A DNA stretch of 64,000 nt from CBHTSZ01 sp966095765 (GCA_966095765.1 CBHTSZ010000002.1:89586-153585), one strand, 5' to 3'. Numbered from the stretch's first letter, positions 42,176 to 51,343 are shown. Notes: generated from the letters alone by a model not told the origin. Numbers and translations are program-made.

Positions 42176-42678
42176 TCAGTGAGCCGTTTGATAACGTCCT
42201 GCCACTCTGCATCTCTTGAGGTCTCATCATTCACTACACAGCGTAGCTGAGCTAAGTTCCTGATCGCTTCAAACGCCGCGCGCTGATCGCGACGATCCCT
42301 CGTTGATAAAAGTTTTTCTGTCAGTACCTGAAATACAGCATCGTTCTCGATCTTATGGTCGTATATATCCATGTCATGCAGGTTCTTTTGCTGCACTATC
42401 TCAACGAGCCGTCCTTCGATCGTTTTCGTATCTAGCTCACGGTCCGTTTTGGTTGGAATGAGCTTTTCAAGATCAGCAACGAGTGCCTCGCCCTTGTGCT
42501 GAGCGCGGCCTGGGTGGGTGAGCTCACTCATGAGAAATTCTGCCACAACGTCGGGCGGTGCCTCAGAAAAGTCGAGCGTCTCATCTGGCTCCTCTCTTTC
42601 TCGTTTAAGAGGCATCGGGATGACGGGCGCCAGGTTGCCGTGAATGTCTGTTTCTTTGTGCTGAAATGCCTCACTCAT
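42172..42678 (-). CDS. Hypothetical protein, operon with the 72-residue gene
   Basis: 168 residues, acidic and helical, with IPMPLKREREEPDE in the N-terminal linker and a helical C-terminus (LLSTRDRRDQRAAFEAIRNL). AGGAG precedes the ATG. Its stop overlaps the convergent ABC-F gene by 4 nt. It is the second gene after the 72-residue protein. Composition (acidic tail linkers, IPR/REEP motifs) resembles that of the unknown protein at 49932-50297. Not recognised. Confidence 0.62.
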   Translation of the reverse strand: MSEAFQHKETDIHGNLAPVIPMPLKREREEPDETLDFSEAPPDVVAEFLMSELTHPGRAQHKGEALVADLEKLIPTKTDRELDTKTIEGRLVEIVQQKNLHDMDIYDHKIENDAVFQVLTEKLLSTRDRRDQRAAFEAIRNLAQLRCVVNDETSRDAEWQDVIKRLTD

Positions 42679-42682
42679 GTCT

Positions 42683-42901
42683 TTAGTCTCCTGAAAGTTC
42701 TGGCCCCGTGGCTCTGAGCGCGAGCCGGCTTAGTATCCCCTTGATTCCTCCCTGCTCCACTACTTCTTCCTTGAGCGTCTCAGTCGGAGTGTCGTCTTCG
42801 GCACTGTGTCGTTGCCTGGGAACGCTTATTCCCTCTGGGAAGCGGTCTTTGTGTAGCTGGGCACGCAAATGATTCATTATCTCCGGGGGTACATTTGTCA
42901 T
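42683..42901 (-). CDS. Hypothetical 72-residue protein
   Basis: 72 residues, charged, with a Gly-Ile helix (GGIKGILSRLALRATG) near the C-terminus. AAAGGAG lies 7 nt before the ATG. It is 4 nt ahead of the 168-residue gene and they are clearly co-transcribed. Unrecognised. Confidence 0.6.
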   Translation of the reverse strand: MTNVPPEIMNHLRAQLHKDRFPEGISVPRQRHSAEDDTPTETLKEEVVEQGGIKGILSRLALRATGPELSGD

Positions 42902-42951
42902 GGGTGCTCCTTTCGCTTAATAAATCATGTCAGCATGTAAGGTTCAAAAAA

Positions 42952-42974
42952 GCCGCTCGAACATATCGAGCGGC
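42952..42974 (-). terminator. 9-bp hairpin terminator after the glutaredoxin gene
   Basis: GCCGCTCGA (42952-42960) pairs with TCGAGCGGC (42966-42974), and TTTTTTG follows on the minus strand. Confidence 0.85.
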
Positions 42975-43048
42975 GAATAACTGTCGCGTATACAGAGGTG
43001 GAACCGTAGGCACCGCTCGTGTTCCGTGTCTCTAGTATAACAGATCAG

Positions 43049-43303
43049 TTAAGATTTAGCCAAAGCGGCATCGATAGCTGGACGGTCAAACCCTAGCACC
43101 ATGGTGCCGCGAACGTCGCTGACAGGTACTCCCCTGGCCTGACCGCCGGTCTTTTCCATCAGTTCGTGGTAGGCATCGGCGTCACGCTCAATATCCTTCT
43201 CTACCCACTCGATACCTTTGTTGTCTAGGTATTGCTTGAGAAGTTTGCAGTATGCGCACCAGGTAGTGCTGTAGATGATGACGGGGTTGGCGGTAGCTGA
43301 CAT
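43049..43303 (-). CDS. Glutaredoxin/mycoredoxin-like protein
   Basis: 84 residues. The active site is YSTTWCAYCKLLKQYL (CxxC), the Thr-Val-Pro loop is represented by GVPVSDVRG, and the end is LGFDRPAIDAAL. Size and the WCAYC motif fit mycoredoxin-type enzymes of actinobacteria that reduce mixed disulfides with low-molecular thiols or thioredoxin. ATG 43303 follows AAAGGAG. It is monocistronic. Confidence 0.85.
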   Translation of the reverse strand: MSATANPVIIYSTTWCAYCKLLKQYLDNKGIEWVEKDIERDADAYHELMEKTGGQARGVPVSDVRGTMVLGFDRPAIDAALAKS

Positions 43304-43362
43304 TGTGGAGCTCTCCTTTTGTTTACTATACAAAGTATAGCACAAGTATGATAAAAACAATG

Positions 43363-43563
43363 CTAATTCATCGGGGCATTGCTGCGCGTCAGGTGCCAGC
43401 TCCCGCAACCACAGAGACAGGCATAGACCGCCAGATGGAGATCTGGGGTGAGCAGTTCTTGTTCTTCACCGATACGCTTAGCTTCCTCGCGGCTTTGATA
43501 TCGGTTTTTACCGCAGCAGCGAGGTCGATCAGCGGGTACAAATATACGAGGTTTACGAGCCAT
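43363..43563 (-). CDS. Small zinc-ribbon-like protein
   Basis: 66 residues. A Cys pair RCCGKNRY at the start and ACLCGCGSWHL near the end resemble two halves of a zinc ribbon with the common WHL tail seen in small actinobacterial and phage proteins. The central helix carries EEAKRIGEEQE. ATG 43563 is used; GTG 43572 is possible. Unrecognised beyond the metal-binding pattern. Confidence 0.6.
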   Translation of the reverse strand: MARKPRIFVPADRPRCCGKNRYQSREEAKRIGEEQELLTPDLHLAVYACLCGCGSWHLTRSNAPMN

Positions 43564-43596
43564 GCTTACCACTATATCAGCCGGAGTACTAACAGT

Positions 43597-43625
43597 TTGA
43601 TGTGAACCGATCAGGCTGCTATACT
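43597..43625 (+). promoter_or_regulatory. ATP synthase operon promoter
   Basis: TTGATG (43597-43602), a 17-nt spacer ending TGC, then TATACT (43620-43625). The leader to atpB is about 75 nt. Confidence 0.7.
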
Positions 43626-43706
43626 AGGTGAAAGTGATGACTCGAGAATATTCAGTACTGCTAGGCAGCACTCGTCAAGTTATGTCACGACCAGGAGGTC
43701 GTGAAG

Positions 43707-44546
43707 ATGTTTAAGTTCTTTGCCTCTGAGGGTACCGGCCTGCCGCTCGCAGCTGAACCGATCGCCGATATCTTTGGTCTGCATTTTACGAACTCAATGC
43801 TCTATGGCCTCGTCATGGCGGCCGTCGTTCTGACACTCTTTACGGTCGCTGCCCGGAAAAGTACCGCGCATCCGAATTCAAAGTTTGCCTTTGCTATCGA
43901 GAGTCTTGTTGAGTTCGTACTTGGTCTCGGTGAGGAGAACTTTGGCTCCCGTGCAAAAGCGATCAAATACATGCCACTTCTGCTCACGCTCTTCACCTTT
44001 ATCCTGTTCTCGAACCTTTGTGCGCTGATTCCGGGTGTTGGCACCGTCAACGTCGCGACTGCGCACGGCGAAACACCACTGCTTCGCGCCTTCACGGCCG
44101 ATCTTAACGCAACGCTCGCGATGGCGATCCTGACGATCGGTACAATCCAGGTTGTCGCGATCCGCCAGCTTGGTATCAAACAGCACCTCAAGCACTACTT
44201 TACTGATAAGCCATGGAACCCGATGAACCTGTTTATCGGTCTCATCGAGGTTATGGGTGAGTTCATCCGTATCATTACCCTTAGCATGCGTCTTTTCGGT
44301 GTGATCTACGCCGGTGAGGTGCTCATCCACGTTGTCGGTGAACTTGCCGGTAACTTTGGCTGGGCAGCGACGTTCCCGATCTACCTGCTCGAAATCTTCT
44401 TCGGTGTTATCCAAGCCTACCTGTTTATGATGCTCTCCATGGTGTACCTAGCGATCGCGACCAACGACGACCATGCCGACGAGCACCCTGATAAAGCCCA
44501 CTCACAACCTGAAGTTAAAACAGTCACGAGTGGTGTAACCAGTTAA
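43707..44546 (+). CDS. atpB: ATP synthase F0 subunit a
   Basis: 279 residues with about six membrane helices. MGEFIRIITLSMRLFGVIYAGEVLIH contains the essential Arg of the proton path (SMRLFG). It forms the half-channels with the c ring. ATG 43707 is chosen over GTG 43701 because AGGAGG is 8 nt upstream. First gene of the atp operon. Confidence 0.96.
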   Translation: MFKFFASEGTGLPLAAEPIADIFGLHFTNSMLYGLVMAAVVLTLFTVAARKSTAHPNSKFAFAIESLVEFVLGLGEENFGSRAKAIKYMPLLLTLFTFILFSNLCALIPGVGTVNVATAHGETPLLRAFTADLNATLAMAILTIGTIQVVAIRQLGIKQHLKHYFTDKPWNPMNLFIGLIEVMGEFIRIITLSMRLFGVIYAGEVLIHVVGELAGNFGWAATFPIYLLEIFFGVIQAYLFMMLSMVYLAIATNDDHADEHPDKAHSQPEVKTVTSGVTS

Positions 44547-44575
44547 GTTAACAAAAGTTTTAAGGAGTAATAACA

Positions 44576-44791
44576 ATGGATATTGACGCAAGTCTCATCA
44601 AAGGTCTGACCATCGCTTTCGGTGCTATCGGTCCTGCTATCGGTGTTGGTCTGATCGGTGCGAGCGCAGTTCGCTCAGTCGGCCGCAACCCTGAAGCACA
44701 GGGTAAGGTTCTCTCAACCGCCTTCATCATGGCTGGTCTCGTTGACGCTGTCCTCGCCTTCGTACTACTTATCGTCTTTACGACCGCCTAA
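44576..44791 (+). CDS. atpE: ATP synthase F0 subunit c
   Basis: 71 residues, two membrane helices. The ion-binding carboxylate is Asp in FIMAGLVDAVLAFVLLIV, as in E. coli and not the more common Glu; helix 1 lacks the polar residues of sodium-type rings, so a proton ring is inferred. The RNPEAQGK loop is normal. AAGGAG precedes the ATG. Confidence 0.96.
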   Translation: MDIDASLIKGLTIAFGAIGPAIGVGLIGASAVRSVGRNPEAQGKVLSTAFIMAGLVDAVLAFVLLIVFTTA

Positions 44792-44802
44792 GGAGCTAAC
44801 CT

Positions 44803-45330
44803 ATGAGTCCACTCACACAATTTGGCGCAGAAGCTGCCGGCGGACTCGGTGCACTCGGGATTAACCTGCAGGGCTTTCTTTTCCAGCTCATCACGTTTGT
44901 GCTGGTTCTACTCCTGCTCCGTAAGTTTGTCTATCAGAAGCTCGTAGAGACGCTCGAAACTCGCCGCGAAGCGGTGATATCGAGCCTTGATAATGCCAAA
45001 GAGGCGGCTGCAGCTCTTGAGAAAACCAATGAAAAGACCGCCGAGCTTCTCAAAGAAGCACGTGCTGAGGCTGCTGACATCGTCGCGCTCGCGCAAAAAG
45101 AAGCCGCCAAGGCCATCGAAGAAGCCGAGATCAAGGCCAGCAAGAAAGCTGATCATATCCTCGAACAAGCTGAGGCACGTATCCATAGTGATATCGCCGC
45201 AGCGAAGCTGAGTCTTCAGTCAGAAATGGTTGGTCTCGTAGCCGCAGCTACCGAGAAAGTGATCGAGCAAAAGCTTGATCTTAAGGCGGACGCCAAACTT
45301 ATCAAGGAAGCGCTGAGGGAGACTCGCTGA
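44803..45330 (+). CDS. atpF: ATP synthase F0 subunit b
   Basis: 175 residues: one N-terminal membrane helix (FLFQLITFVLVLLLLRKFVYQK) and a long charged coiled coil (KAIEEAEIKASKKADHILEQAEARIHSD) that forms the peripheral stalk. AAGGAG precedes the ATG. Only one b-type gene is present in the operon. Confidence 0.95.
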   Translation: MSPLTQFGAEAAGGLGALGINLQGFLFQLITFVLVLLLLRKFVYQKLVETLETRREAVISSLDNAKEAAAALEKTNEKTAELLKEARAEAADIVALAQKEAAKAIEEAEIKASKKADHILEQAEARIHSDIAAAKLSLQSEMVGLVAAATEKVIEQKLDLKADAKLIKEALRETR

Positions 45331-45332
45331 TC

Positions 45333-45716
45333 ATGAAGCTTTCTCGTCGCGTCCTTGCCCGATATGTTGCTACCGAGCTTCAAGCCGGTACAAACCGTAC
45401 GAAGGTTATGCAAGAACTCGCAGCATATGTTGTCGAGCATCGCCTTCACTCTCAGCTTGAGCTTATTCTCGCGGATGTTGCTGCGAACCTGGTCACTCTC
45501 GGCCACATCGAAGCAACGGTCACGACTGCTCGACCGCTCACCGACGAACTCCGTGCGGAGCTACTCGACTACGTGAAGCGAGTTGAAGGTTTGAGCGATA
45601 TTACGCTCAACGAATCTGTCGACCCGGAAATCCTCGGCGGCGTTATCATCGAGACTCCTGGCAAACGGTTTGATGCATCAGTGTCAACGAAACTAAAGCG
45701 ACTTAGAAGCGCCTGA
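45333..45716 (+). CDS. atpH: ATP synthase F1 subunit delta, short form
   Basis: 127 residues, well below the usual 175-180. The C-terminal region is typical (VEGLSDITLNESVDPEILGGVIIETPGKRFDAS), with the beta segment that contacts subunit b, but the N-terminal helical domain is shortened by about 45 residues. ATG begins 2 nt after the atpF stop. A shortened OSCP-like domain may be characteristic of this lineage. Confidence 0.9.
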   Translation: MKLSRRVLARYVATELQAGTNRTKVMQELAAYVVEHRLHSQLELILADVAANLVTLGHIEATVTTARPLTDELRAELLDYVKRVEGLSDITLNESVDPEILGGVIIETPGKRFDASVSTKLKRLRSA

Positions 45717-45738
45717 TCAGAAAAGGAAGAATATTTTT

Positions 45739-47265
45739 ATGGCAGAGATTAATGTAAAAGAATTAGCCCGCGATCTTCAGCGCAGCATCGAGAACCTCCA
45801 GGTTGCTGGTGAGCTCGGTACGTCTGGTATCGTCACTCGTGTCGGTGATGGTGTTGCGTGGATCTACGGTCTGACCGACTGTGGTTTTAACGAGATTGTT
45901 CGTATCGAAACCGAAGATGGCGTCGTTGAGGCGTTTGCCCTTAACCTCATGGAAGACGAGATCGGTGCCGTACTCCTCGGCTCTGACGTCAAGGTAAAAG
46001 CTGGTGCCCGCGTTACCCTCGCTGGTAACGTTCTCTCAGTGCCAGTTGGTCCAGAGCTGCTTGGTCGTGTCGTTGACCCGCTCGGTCGTCCACTCGACGG
46101 CAAAGGTCCGATCAAAGCGAAAGCAACCGGCCTCGTTGAGCGCCCGGCTATCGGTGTTATGGGTCGTAAGAGCGTCCATGAACCACTCATGACTGGTCTC
46201 ATGGCGATTGACACCATGGTGCCGATCGGTCGTGGTCAGCGTGAGCTTATCATCGGCGACCGCCAGACCGGTAAGACGGCTATCGCTGTTGATACTATGA
46301 TCAACCAGGCCCGCCAAAAGACTGGTGTCGTCAACGTGTACGTCGCGATCGGCCAGAAGCTTAGTAAGGTTGCCCGTATCATCGACCGTCTCGAGGAAGA
46401 AGGCGTGATGGATCAGACGATCGTCGTTGCTACCGGCCCATCTGACCCGGCATCCCTCCTCTACCTCGCGCCATACGCCGGTACTGCTATGGGTGAGTAC
46501 TTCCGCGACAACAAGGGTCACGCCCTCATGATCTATGACGACCTCACGAAGCACGCTGCCGCGTATCGTCAGATGTCACTCCTGCTCCGTCGTCCACCGG
46601 GACGCGAAGCCTACCCTGGTGACGTCTTCTACCTGCACTCACGCTTGCTTGAGCGTGCCGCGAAACTCAGTGATGACCTCGGTGCTGGTTCGTTGACTGC
46701 ATTGCCAATCATCGAAACTCAAGCCGGTGACATCTCAGCCTACATTCCAACCAACGTCATCTCGATTACTGACGGCCAGATCTTCCTTGAGACTGACCTG
46801 TTTTACCAAGGTGTTCGCCCGGCTATCTCGGTCGGTCTCTCGGTTTCTCGTGTTGGTGGCTCGGCCCAGACCAAAGCGGTCAAGTCGGTTTCTGGTCAAC
46901 TCCGTCTAAACCTCGCACAGTACCGTGAGCTCGCGGCCTTTGCGCAGTTTGGTTCTGACCTCGACAAAGAGACCCAGACAACCCTGAACCGTGGTTCACG
47001 ACTCACTGAGCTGCTCAAGCAGCCGCAGTACCAGCCGATGGGTATTTGGGAACAGACCGCAACGTTGATCGCTGCTGAAGATGGCGCTTTTGACAAGGTG
47101 CCTCTCGACAAGGTGAAAGCGGCGCAAACTGCCCTCCTTACTGCTCTTTGGGAAAGCCACAAAGACGCTATGCGCGAACTGAACAAGGGCGACAAGCCTG
47201 CAGACAAGACGATTACTGCGATCAAGAAAGCTGCTGAAAAAGTAATGAAAGGCTTTGAGGGCTAG
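45739..47265 (+). CDS. atpA: ATP synthase F1 subunit alpha
   Basis: 508 residues, full length. Walker A is GDRQTGKTA near residue 173, and the regions VAIGQKLSKVARI, LLYLAPYAGTAMGEYF and the ADP-binding SVGLSVSRVGGSAQ are intact. A purine-rich site (AAAAGGAAG) lies upstream. It belongs to the F1 hexamer; noncatalytic nucleotide-binding subunit. Confidence 0.98.
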   Translation: MAEINVKELARDLQRSIENLQVAGELGTSGIVTRVGDGVAWIYGLTDCGFNEIVRIETEDGVVEAFALNLMEDEIGAVLLGSDVKVKAGARVTLAGNVLSVPVGPELLGRVVDPLGRPLDGKGPIKAKATGLVERPAIGVMGRKSVHEPLMTGLMAIDTMVPIGRGQRELIIGDRQTGKTAIAVDTMINQARQKTGVVNVYVAIGQKLSKVARIIDRLEEEGVMDQTIVVATGPSDPASLLYLAPYAGTAMGEYFRDNKGHALMIYDDLTKHAAAYRQMSLLLRRPPGREAYPGDVFYLHSRLLERAAKLSDDLGAGSLTALPIIETQAGDISAYIPTNVISITDGQIFLETDLFYQGVRPAISVGLSVSRVGGSAQTKAVKSVSGQLRLNLAQYRELAAFAQFGSDLDKETQTTLNRGSRLTELLKQPQYQPMGIWEQTATLIAAEDGAFDKVPLDKVKAAQTALLTALWESHKDAMRELNKGDKPADKTITAIKKAAEKVMKGFEG

Positions 47266-47269
47266 ATAA

Positions 47270-48136
47270 ATGGCTTCAACTCGCCAGATCAAATCTCGTA
47301 TCCGCTCTGTCCGTAGCAACCGACAGATTACCAAGGCTATGGAGTTGGTAGCGGCGAGTAAGCTGAGGAAGGCGCAGGAGCGCACGCTTGCAACTCGTCG
47401 GTTCACCGACGCTGCGATTGAGGTGTTGAATGCGCTTGCTGATACGACCGATGTCACACATAGCCCTCTCTATCAAGTGCGTCCAGTTAAGAACCGACTC
47501 ATCATCGTGCTCACGAGCGATCGCGGGCTTGCCGGTGCGTATAACGCAAATGCCCTCAAGCTTCTGACGAAACAACTCCGAGCAGACGACGCGAAAAAAA
47601 TCAGCACGACCGTCATCACCGTTGGTCGTAAAGGTTCGTCGTTTGTTGCCAAGCTTCGTGATGTTGAAGCTCGAGGTTCGTATACTATCAGTGATGAAGC
47701 GAACGTTACCGAGATCCGCCCAATCCTGCTCAGCATCGTCGATATGTTCAAAAATGGGGAGGTTGATGCTGTTGAGGTCATCACGACTCGTTTCGTAAAC
47801 AGTTTTACGCAAACTGCCGAGATGACGACCCTGTTGCCTGCCGGTACACAGGAGCTCGAAGGTCTCGAAAAACCAAAGACCGACATGCTCTTCGAGCCTG
47901 ATCCTGAAGAAGTGCTTGATTATGCGACAACCCGTCTTGTTGAAGCTCATCTCTACCAAGCGGTTCTCGATGCACGTGCATCAGAACATGCGATGCGCCG
48001 CGTCGCTATGAAGAACGCGTCAGATAACGCTGGTGAGATCGTTGACAGCCTGACGCTCGAGATGAACAAAGTCCGGCAATCCGCCATCACCCAAGAATTA
48101 TCAGAAATATCAGCTGGCGTTGAGGCCATGAAGTAG
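47270..48136 (+). CDS. atpG: ATP synthase F1 subunit gamma
   Basis: 288 residues. N-terminal helix RQIKSRIRSVRSNRQITKAMELVAASKL and C-terminal helix SDNAGEIVDSLTLEMNKVRQSAITQELSEI form the coiled-coil rotor shaft. It starts 4 nt after the alpha stop. The rotor links c ring and catalytic sites. Confidence 0.97.
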   Translation: MASTRQIKSRIRSVRSNRQITKAMELVAASKLRKAQERTLATRRFTDAAIEVLNALADTTDVTHSPLYQVRPVKNRLIIVLTSDRGLAGAYNANALKLLTKQLRADDAKKISTTVITVGRKGSSFVAKLRDVEARGSYTISDEANVTEIRPILLSIVDMFKNGEVDAVEVITTRFVNSFTQTAEMTTLLPAGTQELEGLEKPKTDMLFEPDPEEVLDYATTRLVEAHLYQAVLDARASEHAMRRVAMKNASDNAGEIVDSLTLEMNKVRQSAITQELSEISAGVEAMK

Positions 48137-48146
48137 AAGGAGAAAT

Positions 48147-49514
48147 ATGAGTACAGCAGTAAAGACAATCAAAGGCAGCATCATCCAGGTCGTGGGTGTG
48201 GTTGTTGACGTTGAGTTCGAGAAAGGTAACCTGCCTTCGATCTACGACGCACTTCACGTAAACCACGGCAAAGAACTTCTCGTGCTCGAGGTTGCACAGC
48301 ACCTCAGCGAGACAACGGTCCGTGCAATTGCACTCAGCTCAACCGACGGCCTTAAGCGTGGTGACGCAGTCGAAGCGACTGGGGCGCCGATCAGCGTTCC
48401 AGTTGGTAAGGAAACTCAGGGGCGCATGTTTAACGTCATCGGTGAGCCGATCGACGGCAAGAAGGCTGTAAAGGGTCAGACCGCTCCAATCCACCGTGAC
48501 CCGCCTGCACTCTCTGAACAGTCTGGAAAGACCGAGATTCTCGAAACCGGTATCAAGGTTATCGACCTGATCGCACCGATCGCCAAAGGTGGTAAGGTTG
48601 GTCTGTTCGGTGGTGCCGGTGTCGGTAAGACCGTCCTCATCCAGGAGCTGATCAACAACATCGCTAAGTTCCACTCTGGTAACTCAGTCTTCGCCGGTGT
48701 TGGTGAGCGTACCCGCGAAGGTAACGACCTCTACCACGAGATGGAAGAGTCAGGCGTTCTCGATAAGACATCTCTCGTCTTCGGTCAAATGAACGAACCA
48801 CCAGGAGCACGTCTTCGTGTAGCGCTGACCGGCCTTACGATGGCCGAAGCCTTCCGTGACGAAGGCAAGGACGTCCTCTTGTTCGTCGACAATATCTTCC
48901 GTTTTACTCAGGCCGGTGCCGAGGTATCCGCCCTGCTTGGCCGTCTGCCGTCAGCAGTGGGTTACCAACCTAACCTCCAGCAAGAGATGGGTGCGCTCCA
49001 AGAGCGAATCACCTCAACCAAGAAGGGTTCTGTCACTTCTGTCCAGGCTGTCTATGTCCCTGCGGACGACCTGACTGACCCAGCGCCTGCAACGACCTTT
49101 GCCCACCTTGACTCAACCATCGTTTTGAACCGCGCGCTGACTGAGATCGGTATCTACCCTGCCGTTGACCCGCTTGACTCTAACTCAACCATTCTCGACC
49201 CAGAGATCGTTGGTGAAGAGCACTACCGCGTCGCTCGTGAAGTCCAGCGCGTTCTTCAGCGCTACAAGGATCTTCAGGACATCATCGCCATCATGGGTAT
49301 GGAAGAGCTTTCTGACGAAGACAAGCAGACCGTGCAGCGTGCACGCCGTATCCAGCGATTCTTTAGCCAGCCGTTCCACGTGGCCGAAGGCTTCACCGGT
49401 ACTCCTGGTGCATACGTAAAACTTGCTGATACCGTTAAGGGATTTGCTGAAATCTTGGACGGTAAGCATGATGACAAGCCTGAGTCAGCGTTCTACATGA
49501 AGGGTACGCTCTAG
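48147..49514 (+). CDS. atpD: ATP synthase F1 subunit beta
   Basis: 455 residues. Walker A is FGGAGVGKTVLIQELI, the catalytic GERTREGNDLYHEM motif holds the essential Glu, VLLFVDNIFRFTQAGAEVSALLGR is the Walker B block, and the DELSEED loop appears as MEELSDEDKQTV. AAGGAG precedes the ATG. Catalytic subunit. Confidence 0.98.
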   Translation: MSTAVKTIKGSIIQVVGVVVDVEFEKGNLPSIYDALHVNHGKELLVLEVAQHLSETTVRAIALSSTDGLKRGDAVEATGAPISVPVGKETQGRMFNVIGEPIDGKKAVKGQTAPIHRDPPALSEQSGKTEILETGIKVIDLIAPIAKGGKVGLFGGAGVGKTVLIQELINNIAKFHSGNSVFAGVGERTREGNDLYHEMEESGVLDKTSLVFGQMNEPPGARLRVALTGLTMAEAFRDEGKDVLLFVDNIFRFTQAGAEVSALLGRLPSAVGYQPNLQQEMGALQERITSTKKGSVTSVQAVYVPADDLTDPAPATTFAHLDSTIVLNRALTEIGIYPAVDPLDSNSTILDPEIVGEEHYRVAREVQRVLQRYKDLQDIIAIMGMEELSDEDKQTVQRARRIQRFFSQPFHVAEGFTGTPGAYVKLADTVKGFAEILDGKHDDKPESAFYMKGTL

Positions 49515-49518
49515 GCTT

Positions 49519-49935
49519 ATGAAACTCGAGCTCATCACACTGACTGGTGAAAAGCTCTCGACCGAGGTTTATGAAGTAACCTTGCCAACTCGTGCTGGAG
49601 AGATTTCGGTCTTCCCAGGCCACGAGACGCTGACAACGATCGCTACTGATGGTGTTCTCTATGTGCGACACAAGAAGAGTGATGTTGACGCTGCGCGTGA
49701 AGTGTTCGCGATCAACGGTGGTGTCGTGCAGATCAACCCCACTCTCGTTCGCATCCTCGTTGACGAGGCAGAGGCTGCCGAAGAACTGGTAGCCCACGAG
49801 ATCGAAGAGGCGCTTGCTCGAGCTAAGAAGCTCCGTGAGAATGCGAAAGACGCTGTCAGTATCTCTGAGGCAGAGGCACTCATGAACCGAGCTGCCGTGC
49901 GCCTCAAGGTTGCTAACCTCCGACGCCGTCGTTAG
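49519..49935 (+). CDS. atpC: ATP synthase F1 subunit epsilon
   Basis: 138 residues: N-terminal beta sandwich (TRAGEISVFPGHETLTTI) and C-terminal two-helix domain (EEALARAKKLRENAKDA, NRAAVRLKVANLRR) that can inhibit hydrolysis. It starts 4 nt after beta, ends the operon, and its stop overlaps a convergent hypothetical gene by 4 nt. Confidence 0.95.
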   Translation: MKLELITLTGEKLSTEVYEVTLPTRAGEISVFPGHETLTTIATDGVLYVRHKKSDVDAAREVFAINGGVVQINPTLVRILVDEAEAAEELVAHEIEEALARAKKLRENAKDAVSISEAEALMNRAAVRLKVANLRRRR

Positions 49936-50297
49936 GTTTCCAGGATCTCTGGCGGTTCTTCGATGGGTGGCGAGGTCATGTCGTCGATCTCTCTCAGAAT
50001 GTCGCCCAGGTTGAGGCCTTCGAGTGTCTCATCGACACGAGTCCGCATACGAAAAGCGGCGAGCAAAATGCGCGCCGCTTTTTCTTTTTGTGCCATACTG
50101 ACATGCCCAGGAAAATATCTCTCGACATAGTGCCGGATAATCTCGTCCGTGAGCGGATCTTCACGCCGTAGTCGAGCAAACTCTTTTTCGACATCCACCT
50201 CATGTATGTGGTCATGGGATAGCATGGATCGCAGGACATCCACTTTCAGCGCTTGCTCGCGTGGATCTTCTGCTTCGGATCGGGATATCTTTTCCAT
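49932..50297 (-). CDS. Hypothetical charged protein
   Basis: 121 residues, helical, acidic tail (SPPIEEPPEILET). IIRHYVERYFPGHVSMAQKEKAAR is the most distinctive part. Strong AAGGAGG site 8 nt before the ATG. It is convergent with atpC. Not recognised; composition resembles the proteins at 42172-42901, so they may be related regulatory helpers. Confidence 0.65.
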   Translation of the reverse strand: MEKISRSEAEDPREQALKVDVLRSMLSHDHIHEVDVEKEFARLRREDPLTDEIIRHYVERYFPGHVSMAQKEKAARILLAAFRMRTRVDETLEGLNLGDILREIDDMTSPPIEEPPEILET

Positions 50298-50416
50298 ACT
50301 TAACCCTCCTTACGATTCATTGTATCTTATTGCCTTGAAAACATGAATATGGCGGAGTATAGTCGACAGAGTTGTTTAATAAAAAGTAACAAGATCTCTT
50401 TAGGATAGGATAGCTT

Positions 50417-51331
50417 ATGAACGGAGAACAGTTTTCTATGGACAAGGTAGAAACCATTCAACACGGATTCGCACTCGGTGAGGCGGCGACAGGCACAATC
50501 GACCCGGCGTCTCGCGAGCTCGACGCAAACAAAGTCGAGCAACTTGAGAACGATGTGCTTGAGGGACGCTTTGATGTGCCCGTTATCGAAGGTTTTTTCC
50601 TTCCTTGCGGCTGTATCGATGGTCGTTGTCCACACGATAGTGAAGCATTTAACCCTGTGCCGAATGCTGCAGGCGGTACACTTTCATTGCTCGTTGGCGA
50701 GCTTTTGACGACTGAGTCAAACCTTGCCAGTTCAGCAGCAGATAGTGAGGAAGCACTTGCCTCGCTTATCGCTTTCTTGCAGTCGCAAAATTATGGTAAT
50801 CAAATCGGCGGCCACACAGGACCGGCGCATGGTTCAGACACGGCAAGTGGCTGCGGTGCAAACGACGCACTCGCTCCTATTCTTGGCCAAATGGTTGAGA
50901 AACCCGAGATCATGCTCGGTGTGCTTGAGCAGCTTGGTGTTGCTGTCGACAAGGATACGGCCTTCCCTGCTATGCTCGAAAAAGCTAAAATGCTTCTTGA
51001 TCGTGACGGTTATCTTAAGTCCGGAAAAGAAGTTGCAGCCACGCTCAAAGGTGCATCTCCTGACGGTAACTGCCCTGAGTTGCAAGGCAGCCACAATGAG
51101 GTGTTTATTCGCCTCAATATGAACGAAGGTACGACACTTGACCGTCGTGCTCTCAAAGAAGCCTATGGTGACGACTACCAGGTCTTTAACGTTGATGTCT
51201 GGGCACTTAAAAAAGCTGCCGACACCTTGTCGTACACCGAAGAAGAAGCAGAGAGCAAGTTCGCTGCAATGGTAATGTACCAAGTCGCCACCGCTCTCCA
51301 GCTCTGCGGTCCTTCGATGAAAGTTTTGTAA
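50417..51331 (+). CDS. Possible zeta-type (cadmium/zinc) carbonic-anhydrase-like metalloprotein
   Basis: 304 residues, soluble. FFLPCGCIDGRCPHDSEAF, GGHTGPAHGSDTASGCGANDAL and an essential-looking Cys-Asp-x-Arg / His / Cys-Gly pattern resemble the metal site and Asp-Arg pair of zeta carbonic anhydrases, which bind Cd or Zn through Cys, His and Cys. The rest of the chain is helical and more divergent, so the call is tentative. It is preceded by TTGAAA-17 nt-TATAGT (50336-50364) and ends in a perfect terminator. If active, it would interconvert CO2 and bicarbonate. Confidence 0.5.
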   Translation: MNGEQFSMDKVETIQHGFALGEAATGTIDPASRELDANKVEQLENDVLEGRFDVPVIEGFFLPCGCIDGRCPHDSEAFNPVPNAAGGTLSLLVGELLTTESNLASSAADSEEALASLIAFLQSQNYGNQIGGHTGPAHGSDTASGCGANDALAPILGQMVEKPEIMLGVLEQLGVAVDKDTAFPAMLEKAKMLLDRDGYLKSGKEVAATLKGASPDGNCPELQGSHNEVFIRLNMNEGTTLDRRALKEAYGDDYQVFNVDVWALKKAADTLSYTEEEAESKFAAMVMYQVATALQLCGPSMKVL

Positions 51332-51343
51332 AGACCCCTTGCT

